The translations under genes and the position numbers were made by a program. The notes under the pieces are model-generated. The model searched no databases and had not been told where the DNA came from. It was given only the letters and a program-made list of their open reading frames with translations. DNA of 64,000 bases from Blastomussa wellsi (Eukaryota; Cnidaria; Anthozoa; Scleractinia; Plerogyridae): NCBI GenBank assembly GCA_947652115.1, contig OX393573.1, positions 13,762,491 through 13,826,490 on the forward strand. The letters are read 5' to 3'. Positions 23,672 to 34,804 of the stretch are shown piece after piece (position 1 is the first letter of the stretch; each line of letters opens with the position of its first letter).

Positions 23672-24309
23672 GTATAGGTTGTATCATCAACACAGTTTTC
23701 ATTTCTTGTTTTAGCATATTCCTAAACAGAATTGTGTTATTTACAAAAATGCGATCTAAACCTCGAGTACAAAACCTAAAAAAAATGCGGAGGCATGACA
23801 CATTACGATCCAATTTGCTGATAACTTAAGTATTTTTTTTTCTTTTCTGGAAATAAATTATACCGCTTCTTCCCTTGCTGCAGAGATGTATATGATAAGC
23901 TTTTTCTTTGGCGTGAAAGTGCAAAATCAAGCAACTGAGAAAAAGAACTACCAGTTCTCTAAAATAGACCTCTGCCATCAATGTCACATTTATCGCACGC
24001 GTGCGAGTGAGTAATTACGTACGAATCCAGTGGAATAGACGTCCGAAAGCGAGCAAGCTTCGCTAGTGTACACTTTGTCTCGTAGCCATAAGCGATTTCC
24101 ACCCTTGGCACAAATATGTTTCCATTTTTAAGAACTAATAATCGTATTAAAGGAACTCTGTCTAGAAGGTTTGCCTAAAAATTTCTCGTTTGTCAGTTAC
24201 AATCCATCTCAATTTTTCTAATTGTAAGCCATCTTTGTTCCTTCTCATTCTACTAGTATCTCTTTTGTTGTTTTCTACCTTGGTATAAGCTATTCTTTCG
24301 AGGTGCCCT

Positions 24310-24315
24310 TTTATT
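24310..24315 (-). terminator. Gene 2 poly(A) signal candidate
   Basis: TTTATT on the plus strand, AATAAA on the gene's strand, 81 bases after the stop codon. Confidence 0.5.
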
Positions 24316-24395
24316 TGTCTGTATTGAAGCCTCCTTTAAATTCCATTCATATAGCTTGCCAAGAAGAAGTGAAGGTCCTTTTAACCACCTATCGT

Positions 24396-24637
24396 TTATA
24401 AGTTCTGCATGGCTCTTCGTGCCTTGGAATCCAAGCTATTAATACTCGGCCCGTTACTTCTTTCGACAGTATAAGGAGGCGGTGGCCCGTTATAACTCAG
24501 TGATTTCTTCAGGGACTGCGGTTCTTTTATCGACGGTATTCTATTTCTACGAGGGACTTCAGTTTCATCGTGATCATCCGAATCACTCTCGGTATCACTT
24601 AGAAACATTGGACCATTCTTCAAACACTTTAAATTTC
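24396..24637 (-). CDS. Gene 2 last exon: acidic Ser cluster and PPxY motif
   Basis: 80 codons and a TAA stop. SDTESDSDDHDE is followed by a basic spacer and YNGPPPPYTVERS. The PPPY core is a class I WW ligand, often used for ubiquitin-driven endocytosis. Confidence 0.8.
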
Positions 24638-27600
24638 CTGAAAGAGGAAGACGAATAATCAGATTTAATGGAGACAAACGACATCGGAAAGTGTTCTTTT
24701 TGTCACTGATGTCAAGTTGTTGTTGTTGTTGTGGCTTAGTTAGTTAGTTAGTTACGTCAACGCCGTGCCCCAGAAAGGCTTGAGCCCGGACCGTCCGATC
24801 CGACGTCCAGCGCGCTAACCATCACGCCTCATAAGACAAGACGAACTTTGCCGTTTAGAAATCAGTGGCGATAAATATTGGCTCCAGTTACCTGAAGTGT
24901 TATACTGGTGGCCAAACTGCTGCAGATTCCAGCCCTGAGGTAGCATTTCTAAACCTTGAGGTGAATCACCGCACTCGTTCATCATCGTAAACCGGTCACT
25001 AGGCTCGTCCTTTGATCGAAGGCGTCGTCCTCTGGAATAAGAATCAACAATCTGAGTTGAATGACCAATGTACAGTCACCTCTGTTGGCTTCCTAGTCTT
25101 TCTTAACTACTTAGTTATTTTGGAAACCATTACCCTTTCTAACATTTAATTTTCTAAAGTATATAAGTTATATTTTCGTCCTTGTTTGGGAAAATAAACT
25201 GATGTTGTCGCTTAACGGACACTTCTGTGAGACGGACGCCTCTGTATGTTGTTGTTGGTTCCTGTGAGCCGTTTTCAGTCGTTGTTTATACTATATCTAA
25301 ATTAAGCCCTCTATAAGGCGGACAATCCTCTGAAGACGGACGGTTGGTTCCGGTCCCAAATGTCTCCGTCTTAGAGAGACATGACTGCAGTTTTCATTCC
25401 TTTTTCGTTAATTGCCGATTTCAAATGCATTTCAAGTAGCCTCAGTTTGCCCTTCCCATTGGCCTAGACGAAGGTCTAGCGCTAGAAACGTTTACTTTTA
25501 AATTCGTTGTGGATAATTAACGTGAACTTGCATTAGTTAAGATAAACTGGCGCTTAGTTACTGTTGGAAAAACGGTCAAACTAGGGAACATTAGCTGACA
25601 GTTGGTCATGTAATGGTTGTGGCATCTTTATCTAACCATATTTTTCCTCATTCTCACCGATGCCAGCAGGTGCAAACGGTCCACATGATTCCAGTTATAC
25701 CGATACCGATTGCGATAGATCCAACTATGATATACCACAGACTCCAATCTGAAACAAATACCATCAAAACGTCGTTATTAGAGGGGGTTACGTTCACTGT
25801 CAAAAGTAATCCACGCTTACTTTGTTTTTGCATCGCTACGTGTAATGAGTGGTTTAAAAAACTTGCGTCTCTTCTCAACAAGTCCGAGCGAAGTAAATTT
25901 GTGACTCCGTCGCGCTGGTTTTCCCGCGCTTCATTCTGACTGTTGCATTTGCTTTGAGTTTTGATTGGTTCATTGAACTGTTTGCGTCATTCGTGATTGA
26001 CCAGAGTGGTTACTTTGGTTTTAGTTTTTCAACATTTGACTAAAAAATTAAAAACCACTCTAATAACTGACTCAAAAAAACAACTCCAGACCAATTTGAG
26101 TATTTGGACACGGAACGCAGGGATAAATTGCAGCACATCGTCGTGGCATTATGTCCAACAGGGGTTGAAGAGGGTCGAAGAGGATTAAGTAAGTGAGTAC
26201 ACCGAGCGCAAGTTTGTACGTTTCTTCAACCTGAGAAAATTTGGACCTTGATTTGGTAAGGTCTTTACCTGCTATGCCATCTCTCGCTCAGAAAAAAAAA
26301 CACAGGGCCAAACGTCATATTTTAGTCAGATTTACGTGATATTAAACAGTTATAAGACCCATGGCTTATTTTAAGTCATGTTTAATTACCTAAAACCTTA
26401 CTTAAATTGATTACTCGAAATTTTTACAGTGACTGGCAAGAAAAAAGGCATTTCATCGTTCAGAGAAAACTAAAAGCAAAATGGTTTCTTTAAAACCACA
26501 CCATCTCTTGTGAATTGGGACTCATAGAGTTAGAATAGTCATGATGGCTCGTACTAACCTGTCCAGTGCTCCTCAACCTTTTTCCTAGAGGTAATATAAG
26601 CAATCTGTGAGCTCCTATTGGCTGTGGGGTTGACCGGTACAGCAACACATAGCTCTTTACTCGCACAGTCCCCTGCATAACAGTTCTCTCCCAATACCAA
26701 GGCCAGGTCACATGTCTGCTCAGCGCAGCATAGAGCAGCGCATGTCTCAATGCTATCCACTTCGGCTATGTGCGTGAAGTTTCCCGCCCTTAGACCTCCT
26801 AATAAGGTATGGTTGTACAAAATGTGGCTACGGGTGCATTTTGGTATTGATGTATAATCTGCGCCCTCGTCCTCAAGTAGCTCTGAGATAAGATAAAGGA
26901 AAGAACTTGCTAGTTGCATGAAAATCATGCTTAGGTTAGTGATAAATATGCAACTAAAGTATGATAAATTACCGGCAACTGCTTCCAGACGAAAGTCCAC
27001 TACGACTCACGAAATTAAAATGTGCAAGTTGAACTCTGATCCAGGCAAAGCAACGGGTGGAAAATCCAAATAAAGAGATTAAGTGATGACGGAAAGAACT
27101 AGGGGTCAAACTTTTGATCAGTGGAAACATTGCTGTGTAAGTGATGTTTTCATTATGCGTCTAGATTAACTACAAATGGTCGGTCTAGAATGAAAAATCA
27201 AGGCCGCGGTCAATACCGATTTTAGCCAATCCATTTCGAGAATTCGGTAAATCCCAGCCCTTTTGAGACACGACCAAACAATAAATGGTTAAATTAAACG
27301 CTATTTTATCCAACTTACAAATGTTATGGTTAAGTTGTCCCAATATATAACAGAAGTGCCAATGACCCTCAACTTGCTTTTTATTTTGCTGCGAACGACA
27401 AAAACTCCACTACTATCGCAGGCTGCTTGTACGCGAAAATAGGTAGGTTTCTGTTGGTCGTGAATGTGCGTTTTTTAACTATTTTTTTTTCAGAGGGATT
27501 TATTAAGACTTCGATAAAAAGGTGCCAGAATGAAAGGCAAACCAAATAACCGAGCAATAATCCAACACTATTTGTCTCACCTGTTTCGTTTATTTTCGGC

Positions 27601-30600
27601 GCCCATTTCAAGAAAGCGATTCTGGGATAAAACTTTGATGGTTGAGCGGGAATTGTTTGACACACCCTGCCACTAGAACAAGACACAGAATAACAATAGC
27701 TTCCCAACATGAAGGCCAGGTCGCCACGGCCTAGGTCACATGACTTGCCGATACATTCCTGCATGTTTTTGGTCTTGCCGAGCGAGGTGAAGTTGCCGGA
27801 TTTGATTCCCCCGAGCAGGGTGACGTTTGGGTAGATTTTGCTGGCCGAGCAAGTACTTGTTTTCAGTATGGTGGGGTGGGGAAGCTTGTCACTGATAATC
27901 TCATGTATCTTCATTGTCGGTATTTCTGAACTCGGCGCTGTTGGTAAGACGTTTGCTGCAGCGAAAGATGACACTTTCAGTCAAGCTCAAAATTATAATT
28001 AAAATGAAATTGATATAAACCTACAGTATAACGCTACTGTTATCAATGAGGGCCTACTAAAAAAGTAATAATAAAATAGAAAAAAATAAAAAAAAAAATC
28101 AATTAATTCATCTATACAAAGACAGTAATCAAACCTGAGAAACCTGCAGGTAAGAATTGTACAACGTTTTCTCCTCATCGACTGAATATTTAAAACTAAT
28201 GATTAAATTTTGCAAGCATGTTGAAACTAATGAATATTTCATGCATTATATTCAATAAAGTTTCCTCACCTTTTCTCGCCGGTCTCTGAAGCTCTCTGCG
28301 CCTGATAAACGCGATCTGGGGGTCATATTTGGTGGGTCTTGCTTTGACTGCCTGACAGAGCTCCTCGCTGAAACAGTCCACCGCAATACAAGTCCCTCCT
28401 ATCATGAAGGCCAGGTCGCACGTTTTCCGCTCGCAGCAGAGCGCAATGCACATGTGCATGTTTTTCTCGTCGCCCAGGTCGCTGAAATTTCCCGCCTTTA
28501 TACCTCCTCTTAGTGTGACGTTTTTCAAGATTGGACTCTGCGTGCAATGCAGTTCTTCTTGGGTCGATGGATCCTCAACGGAGACTGTAAGATTAGGAAG
28601 ATAGGCTTGCAATGGGTGCAAAATAGTACCACTTATTGTTTTGATTCACTGAAGTGCCTGCAGCGCTTATTTTATTTAGGAAGCTAAAGGAAGAGGGAGA
28701 AGGGAGGGGTAGTAGGGGACTTTGGTAGGCAGCGGGTCGGCATTAGCGCCGCATGTCTAAATTTGATATTGTTGGTACCAGTGTCCAGAAAATTCTATGC
28801 AAAGAGAAATGCTGTGTTTGCTAAGACTATGCGGTTAGTTTGCAACTTCTACACAAAGGGAGGGTATGTGGCTTAGCACAGACAGTAGTTAAATATATAA
28901 AAATAAAGGACTTAGTGTTGACGATTCAAAATAATTTTATAGCATATAAAGCCAACAAGAACAGTTTTCATGCGGTAAGGAGTTGATCTGCAAGACAATG
29001 AACGTGCTCATTACCATACGAAAGGCTATGCACCAGGACTCATTTTGAAATAGAGGAAAAAGACGTCTTGGAAATCAATAACAGCCATTGAAACAATACT
29101 AATTCACCTCTTACTTATATAGTTCACTTTGGAATATTTATACTATTCTTTACTGAAACAAAAAAATATGCCGAGCTCAGAAGAATATATCGCACCTGCA
29201 ATCTGATCTTTTGCTGGATTAACAATTATTGGTCTCACAGCTGCGATCTTTACCGTTACGTTACCGGGCTTGACCGTCGTAATCTCGCAATGTTTTTGAC
29301 TGAAGCAATCCACACCATAACAGTGGTTCCCAGGCATAAAAGCCATCTCACAGTCATCTTTATCACAACACATCTGTATGCATGTTTCCATGTCCGCAGC
29401 CATACCGAGACGTGAGAATTTCCCCGCGTGCAGCTCGTGACGCAAGGTAACATTGGTCAGTATCGGACCATGCGGGCATTTCAGTGGTCGCACATTTGTT
29501 ATTTCCGATTCTAAACTCTCTTCTACAAAGAAAAAATAGTATGCGTTTATGTAAAACAGGTAGCTATGTAGACAGGTAGGAATTTCTACTACACCATAGG
29601 TAAGATGCTCCCCTAGTCCATGACAGGGTTTAGGCGGTTATCTCCCAGCCTTAAATTCGCTGGTACCCCGTCATACACCTGGCGGGTGGAGAGAGGCACT
29701 GCGAGAGTAAAGTGTCTTGCCAAAGAACAAAACGCAGAGCCCCGCCCAGGGCTCGAACCCAGACCATTCGATCTCAAATCCATCGCTCTAACCATTACAT
29801 TACTTGGAACTTTCGTTTTATGAATTTAAGTATCTTTTACGAAATACTAGTATCTCGGTAAACAATTCTAGTAATTTTGCATTCATCCTATCCCGTATAG
29901 AACAAATATCTAACGATATTCACAAATAAGTGTAAGCAAATCTTTGGCAATAATAATGGTGATGTTACACGAGAAGACCTTTAACGGCTATTTTTTTAAA
30001 AACCTTTTAACGCACCAACGTACGACAACCTGATTAATTTGAGCAGCACGAGCTAATATGTCGCGATGTTGCATTTATAGTCAGCGATGAGGGTGTTACA
30101 CGAACCAACTGCAGCAAAATTAGAGTAATAATGTTGCCGGTTTGTAAATCGCTTTCAAATTGCTGCAGCACGTTGCCTTAATAAAATTTTGCGTTAATAA
30201 TCGTCCGGCACCGCATGTTACACGACGGCGATTTTTGACGCATCAATGCTTCCTTGAAAAACGCCGTTAAAAATCGTCCCGCATAACATCACCTTTAGAC
30301 ATTTTGGGGTGTAGTGATGCTGTATACTTCAATTAACAAATCATTTATATTTTGACTCGCCCTATTGAATCGTGTAAATGCTTTGTATAATATATAGCGT
30401 TACTACACATTAAAATGCCTAACTGAAGGCATACAATTTAATTTCGTTTTGATACCATGATAAAGCGAATCGAAGTTGCTTTCAGTAGTAAAGTAACTTC
30501 CTAACATAGCTGGATCTTGATAACATTTCATTTATATATACCTGAACTATAACTGCGACGATCTAACTAAGGCTTACATCTATACTACATTAAACTCACT

Positions 30601-30931
30601 AAAACGTTTTCGAAGTAAAGAATTGAATATGGAGGTTTATATTCATGTTGAAAACAGTCTTAAAATACACTAACTGTTTGAATTACGGCAATTAATGTTT
30701 TTGCTTCTTTAGGAAGCCGTTTCGCTATTTTGTGTTCATATGGCAGATTTGTACGTACCATTAAGCTCCTATAGATAAAAAATAAACCAAATTAAAACCA
30801 CACAATCTTATCGCACATTTTGTTTAGCGGACCAATTTAATTTTAACATGTATGCACTTACCAGTTAATCCGCGAGCCAACTTGAAAAACAAAACAGCAG
30901 CTAACCATAACGACAGCCTACCAAGGCCCAT
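24396..30931 (-). CDS. Gene 2: membrane-anchored protein with four MANSC domains
   Basis: Eight exons: 30931-30862, 29522-29196, 28584-28270, 27955-27581, 26882-26559, 25748-25658, 25031-24892 and 24637-24396. They join in frame into 627 residues. Order: signal peptide, four MANSC modules, a single membrane helix, and a cytoplasmic tail of about 130 residues. It is a type I surface protein with a purely MANSC ectodomain; the ligand and function are unknown. The nearest known relatives in layout are MANSC1 (one domain) and KIAA0319. The tail has an acidic Ser cluster (SDTESDSDDHDE), a likely casein kinase 2 target, and PPPPY, a WW-domain (NEDD4-type) docking motif. The third domain has lost two conserved cysteines. 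The start is the only ATG upstream of a hydrophobic run that ends in phase 1. Confidence 0.85.
24761..24832 (-). mobile_element. tRNA-like head of a SINE (copy 4)
   Basis: On the minus strand: GGTTAGCGCGCTGGACGTCGG and GTCCGGGCTCAAGCC, the A- and B-box region of the same family, with no body. In the last intron of gene 2. Confidence 0.55.
24892..25031 (-). CDS. Gene 2 cytoplasmic exon
   Basis: 140 nt, phase 2 to 1. Starts with a basic stop-transfer stretch (GRRLRSKDE), then a Met/Gln/Gly-rich region with no known domain. Confidence 0.75.
25658..25748 (-). CDS. Gene 2 membrane-helix exon
   Basis: 91 nt, phase 1 to 2. About 23 hydrophobic residues (WYIIVGSIAIGIGITGIMW) with several small-residue positions, then juxtamembrane cysteines (VCTCWHR) that could be palmitoylated. 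The gene 4 membrane exon has the same length and phases. Confidence 0.88.
26559..26882 (-). CDS. Gene 2 MANSC domain 4
   Basis: 108 codons, phase 1-1. NHTLLGGLRAGNFTHIAEV, CAALCC, TCDLAL, CYAGDC, LCVAVP; all eight cysteines are present. It is followed directly by the membrane exon. Confidence 0.85.
27581..27955 (-). CDS. Gene 2 MANSC domain 3, two cysteines lost
   Basis: 125 codons, phase 1-1. NVTLLGGIKSGNFTSLG is normal, but the CC pair reads SC and the next Cys is Gly (CIGKSCDLGRGDLAFML). CYSVSC and VCQTIP remain. The frame is open and the splice sites are intact, so this is a diverged module and not a broken one. The paired loss fits removal of one disulfide. Confidence 0.8.
28270..28584 (-). 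CDS. Gene 2 MANSC domain 2
   Basis: 105 codons, phase 1-1. Shows NVTLRGGIKAGNFSDLG, CIALCC, TCDLAFM, CIAVDC and ELCQAV, close to the consensus of the whole cluster. Confidence 0.88.
29196..29522 (-). CDS. Gene 2 MANSC domain 1
   Basis: 109 codons, phase 1-1. Cysteines are complete: CPHGP, CIQMCC, DCEMAF, CYGVDC, HCEI. The C-terminal part runs into a short Val/Ile-rich linker. Confidence 0.85.
29625..29812 (-). mobile_element. tRNA-derived SINE copy 5
   Basis: Complement contains GGTTAGAGCGATGGATTTGAG, GGGTTCGAGCCCTGG, CTCTCGCAGTGCCTCTC and CCAGGTGTATGACGGGGTAC. It lies in the first intron of gene 2. Confidence 0.65.
30862..30931 (-). CDS. Gene 2 exon 1: signal peptide
   Basis: The ATG at 30931 encodes MGLGRLSLWLAAVLFFKLAR and then GLT before a GTAAGT donor in phase 1. 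It is a clear N-terminal hydrophobic signal of 23 residues. Confidence 0.8.
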
Positions 30932-31566
30932 CGCTTTGACGAACAACAGGAAGTAACGCTTTTGCGATTTTACCAGTTTCAAAAGAACCCAGCGACGAAA
31001 ATTCAAGGTTGACACGTAAAGATTTAGGAAAGGTTTTGCTCAGAATTTTCCGTCCACGTGGTGTGGCTCATTTTCTATGCAACAAAAGCCCATATCCACC
31101 CCGTATTTTCCTTTTGTGTAAGCCTAAAAACTGAACAGACCGGTGACTCTGACACGTGCCACTCAGGCTCGGTGTTGCCATAGTAAACAAAGCCACTTGA
31201 AAGCAAAGGGCGTGTTGTTGGTGATGATCTATTAGTGCGTGATAAACTGACAGCAGGTTGTACTGGTGGATTGATGTTTTCGTCGAAAGCCGAAAATAAT
31301 TAAATTTCTGAGAACGAGCTTTTCTGTACTGGAGCTTAATTGTAACAATTTTTATTTCCTTTCAACGGCATTAATTTGTAGGTCAATTACATGTCTATAT
31401 ACAGGACCGTAACATCACACATTTGTCCTTTTGTAAAGTTCAGGGTTCCTTCTCACAAACAGTTTAACAGCCCGCTTAGCTATATCGTCGTTCGCTTCCG
31501 TCTTCTCGTTAACTGCTAATTCAATACCACGTTTTTGTTGCACAGTGCATAATGATGAATTGGCTG

Positions 31567-31766
31567 NNNNNNNNNNNNNNNNNNNNNNNNNNNNNNNNNN
31601 NNNNNNNNNNNNNNNNNNNNNNNNNNNNNNNNNNNNNNNNNNNNNNNNNNNNNNNNNNNNNNNNNNNNNNNNNNNNNNNNNNNNNNNNNNNNNNNNNNNN
31701 NNNNNNNNNNNNNNNNNNNNNNNNNNNNNNNNNNNNNNNNNNNNNNNNNNNNNNNNNNNNNNNNNN
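31567..31766. other. Assembly gap of 200 N
   Basis: A run of exactly 200 undetermined bases, which usually means a gap of unknown size. Frames drawn across it are meaningless. It is upstream of gene 2 and downstream of gene 3. Confidence 0.99.
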
Positions 31767-32159
31767 CCAACACAACGTTTGAGGTTTTCTGATACTAGAG
31801 GTTAATCCTCGCTTATCATTGGGTCATCATTACCCATTTTAGAAGTTAATCATCGCTTGTTGTACTGGGTCATCACACTTGCTTGCAGATAGTCAACTAA
31901 GGCGTGCTCTTGTTGATCGTTGAATGAGGAATTAAGAATAGAGAATACCCTCTGACCTATCAAACCTATTCCCCAGCTTCCTCGGCTCCTTTGACTAAAA
32001 TGAGTGCAAAATGCGGCTTTGGACAACATATATGAAGTCAGATTGTGCTGTTTAACGCAAAATTATACAAATAATCAGTCGAAAATAAGAAAAATGCTAG
32101 CAGTGCTTTTTGGGATAAAATGTAAAAAAAAGTGCTCCCGAAGCAAAATAATGCCAAAA

Positions 32160-32556
32160 AAAGTGCTAGCACTTTCGGTAAGAGCCTATAAAAGGGAGCA
32201 TGGACACTGTGAAGAGGGGAAAGGAAATCAAATCCCGCAATTCTTCCCACTTCAAGGTACTCAAGTACGCTGGAAAGGTCGAGTACGGTGTTTTGGATTG
32301 GGACCAGGAACGACAATCAACGAACTGACAACCCACGACCCGCCATATCAGAGTCATAATAGAGTCGTGCAAGAGGCGCACAAAAGACCGACAATCGCGC
32401 CGTCGGAAATCCGGAGGTCCGTACGAACTAGAACTTCTTCGTGGGAAACCATTTACAAGGACTTTCAGCCACCTTAAAGAAAAAGGGGGAGGTGTAGTGT
32501 CCTGGCCTCCGAGGCCATTTAAGGCCCTATGAGACTCGGAGACCTGGACACTACAA
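32160..32556 (+). mobile_element. 3' end of an LTR retrotransposon
   Basis: An open frame ends at 32477 with a basic Arg/Ser-rich tail (RRSVRTRTSSWETIYKDF), a style common at the end of Gypsy-type integrases. It is followed at once by a polypurine tract (AAAGAAAAAGGGGGAGG) and by TGTAGTGTCC, a typical LTR start. An inverted GGACACTACA ends at about 32556. Only a fragment; no reverse transcriptase was seen. Confidence 0.45.
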
Positions 32557-33254
32557 CTTTCTCTCTTGTAGGTAAAATCACGTATTTCGTTTGTCGCAAT
32601 TTTCAAGGATAATATTATAACTTACAAAGAGAGCAAGAAAACTCAACGTGATATAAAATTCCCTGTTTTCGATAGTCATAATTTTAGCCACGAGAGTTAA
32701 TTTCCTAGATATTTTTTTGGCCTTGCTACTTTCTTTCACGCAAGTTAGTTTTTCTCAGCGTCTCGTTGCGTATCACTTTTTGTTAATTTCGTAAGTTTAT
32801 TAAGCCTATTCTTTTCACCTAAAATCCGTATAAAATTTGTTTTTAAATTTTGAAAGTAGTCGTGTGAAGAGGTGCTTGGGCATGATACTACTGCAGACGA
32901 AAACAACAAAGTCAAACAAGTTACATCACTTGCCCAGTGACTGACAAGGCAGTCCCTCAATAGTTCCTTTATTCAAGTATTGGATTTTAAATACAAAACC
33001 TTACATATGTACAAACTTATGTTACAAAAATGTGTATCAAACAGCTAATAAAAATACAACTTTGTCTCCGTTTTCGTTTTAGCTTAAAATTAAGCCACAA
33101 ATTTTCAGCTATCCCCGCTGTTAAAATAGCTTAAAGTGGATACACGTATTGTTCGGCCCTTATTTCATCAGTTTCACAATTGCTATTCAGTATAAAAATA
33201 ATTTCTTTTTGGCGACAAGTTAATAGTAACTGTAAAGGTTAGTCTGCATTCGGG

Positions 33255-33515
33255 CCTACTGGCCCATCCGGCCGGAGCTTATCCCGGTTTCTGTAGCATG
33301 AAGCGACAGAGAGTATTTCTACTCCCCCTGGATTGGATGCTAGTCCATCGCAGGAGTGCCCACAGCAGTAAATTTGCCGGTACACCTGGGTAAAGATAGG
33401 CACTATGAGAGTAAAGTCTCTTGCCCAAGAGCACAACGCGGTGCACCGGCCAGAGGCTCGAACCCGGACCGTCCGATCTGTAGTCCAGCGCACTAACCAT
33501 TAGGCCACTGCTCTA
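33255..33515 (-). mobile_element. tRNA-derived SINE copy 6
   Basis: Complement contains GGCCTAATGGTTAGTGCGCT, GGGTTCGAGCCTCTGGCC, CTCTCATAGTGCCTATC and GACTAGCATCCAATCCAGG, the full head and body of the family. Confidence 0.7.
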
Positions 33516-33597
33516 TATTCATTATGGCACAAGGAGAGAGAGCAGTAAATGTTATTTGAATATTTCTCATTATTTTTTTCAGTTCAATGAAGGCCTC

Positions 33598-33800
33598 GAA
33601 GAAACAGCGAATTTGACTAAAATTGCCAATTTCACGAAAAATTACTAAAATAGCGATTTTAGTAATTTTCGTAAAATTCGCAATTTTAGTTATGTTCGCA
33701 GTTTTGTCGAAGGCCCTCCTTGCGAAAGTTTGCAGAATTCGCAAAAGACGAAACTGCTAATTGAACTAAAATTGCGAATTTTACGAAAATTACGAAAATC
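33598..33800. repeat. AT-rich interleaved inverted and direct repeat
   Basis: The words AATTGCGAATTTTACGAAAATTACGAAAAT and their complements alternate, forming a hairpin around 33640-33665 and a second arm near 33770-33800. Noncoding. Confidence 0.6.
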
Positions 33801-34277
33801 TCAAATTTTTTTAGAATTAGTAGTCGTAATTGCGTTCTACGAAAACGTTTCGATGCTACATAGGCTAATAAAATCACTTATGTCCAGGATTGAAAATTAA
33901 GCTGAAAAGTAAGCTAAGCTTAGTGCTTATCAAGATACGTGCATGACCACTATAAATAACATTTACGTTTTTTAACATGTTTGCCCCTTGTTTAAAGTGG
34001 CTGTCAACGGTTTTCACACGTTTCGAAAATGAGGTGGATCTGATCCCCTTCCGAAGAATTCGTCCAATTATACGTGCTTGAAATCGTAAACAGCCACCTA
34101 AAGGCAGTCTTAGTTATGTAAAAATTTAAATAAATTGCAAATACATGCGATTAATTTAATTTTGCACCATTTTGACGTAGAATGAAGACACAAATATGCT
34201 CCGTACACCGTGCCATGTCCTTCTCAAAGGACCCCACCCTACCAATTCTAAATAATTTCAATATTATATATATAAAG

Positions 34278-34804
34278 TTAAACAGACCGTTGGTCAAGCT
34301 TGTACTGATTTCTCCTGTCTACCTTTCTATGCATTTTTCGTTTAAATTTGTCCTTGCCTACTCTTTGTTTGAAGCCTGTTGTTCTGAATTCCGTAAAGCT
34401 TTCTTCATTGGCGCGTCTTTTTAAACGTTTACTTCGACGTTTAATTGTTGGGGCAGCAATCTCGCTCTTCGTCCTTGCATAAATATAAACAATTTTTGGA
34501 ATGTAAATCGACGAACGCGCCCTAACGGCCTCGCAGAGTTTCTCGTTAAAACACGTCACAGAAAAGCAGTTGTTCTTCAGCAAAAATGCCACATCGCAAG
34601 TCTTGGATATGCAGCATATTTCAACACATGCCTTCATGTTCGGGACCTTACCCCGATCCCGAAATCGTCCCGTCGAAATTCCTCCGCGTAATGTGACGTT
34701 TGCCATGACCTCACTGTTTGTGCAGTAACCTTCCTCTTTGGTGTCCAGGTCATCTCGTGTATCATTTGTTTGGTTCTGTGTTCCAACTTTGGATTGATGG
34801 TGCT
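34278..34804 (-). CDS. Gene 3 last exon: MANSC domain 5 plus Lys/Arg-rich tail
   Basis: 527 nt ending in a stop. An acidic, Thr/Gln-rich lead precedes NVTLRGGISTGRFRDRG, CVEICC, TCDVAFL, CFSVTC, KLCEAV. After the domain the sequence turns strongly basic (IKRRSKRLKRR, FKRKMHRKVDRR) to the C-terminus. Domain and tail share one exon, so splicing cannot separate them. Confidence 0.85.

Larger units (their letters stand above)
23012..24395. other. Convergent intergenic region between REC114 and gene 2
   Basis: It contains both 3' UTRs. The part at 23255-23520 holds repeated TTGTTGCGGACAC and TTTGTCGGAC words in direct and inverted order, probably a degraded repeat. A gene 2 poly(A) signal (AATAAA on the minus strand) is at 24310-24315, about 80 bases past its stop. 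Confidence 0.5.
30932..34277. other. Intergenic region between genes 3 and 2
   Basis: Contains the promoter of gene 2, the gap, an LTR-retrotransposon 3' end, a SINE and an AT-rich inverted repeat. No host exon is supported. Confidence 0.6.

Noticed and set aside
31516..31805. Open frames spanning the run of N
   Set aside because: They only exist because undetermined bases contain no stops.
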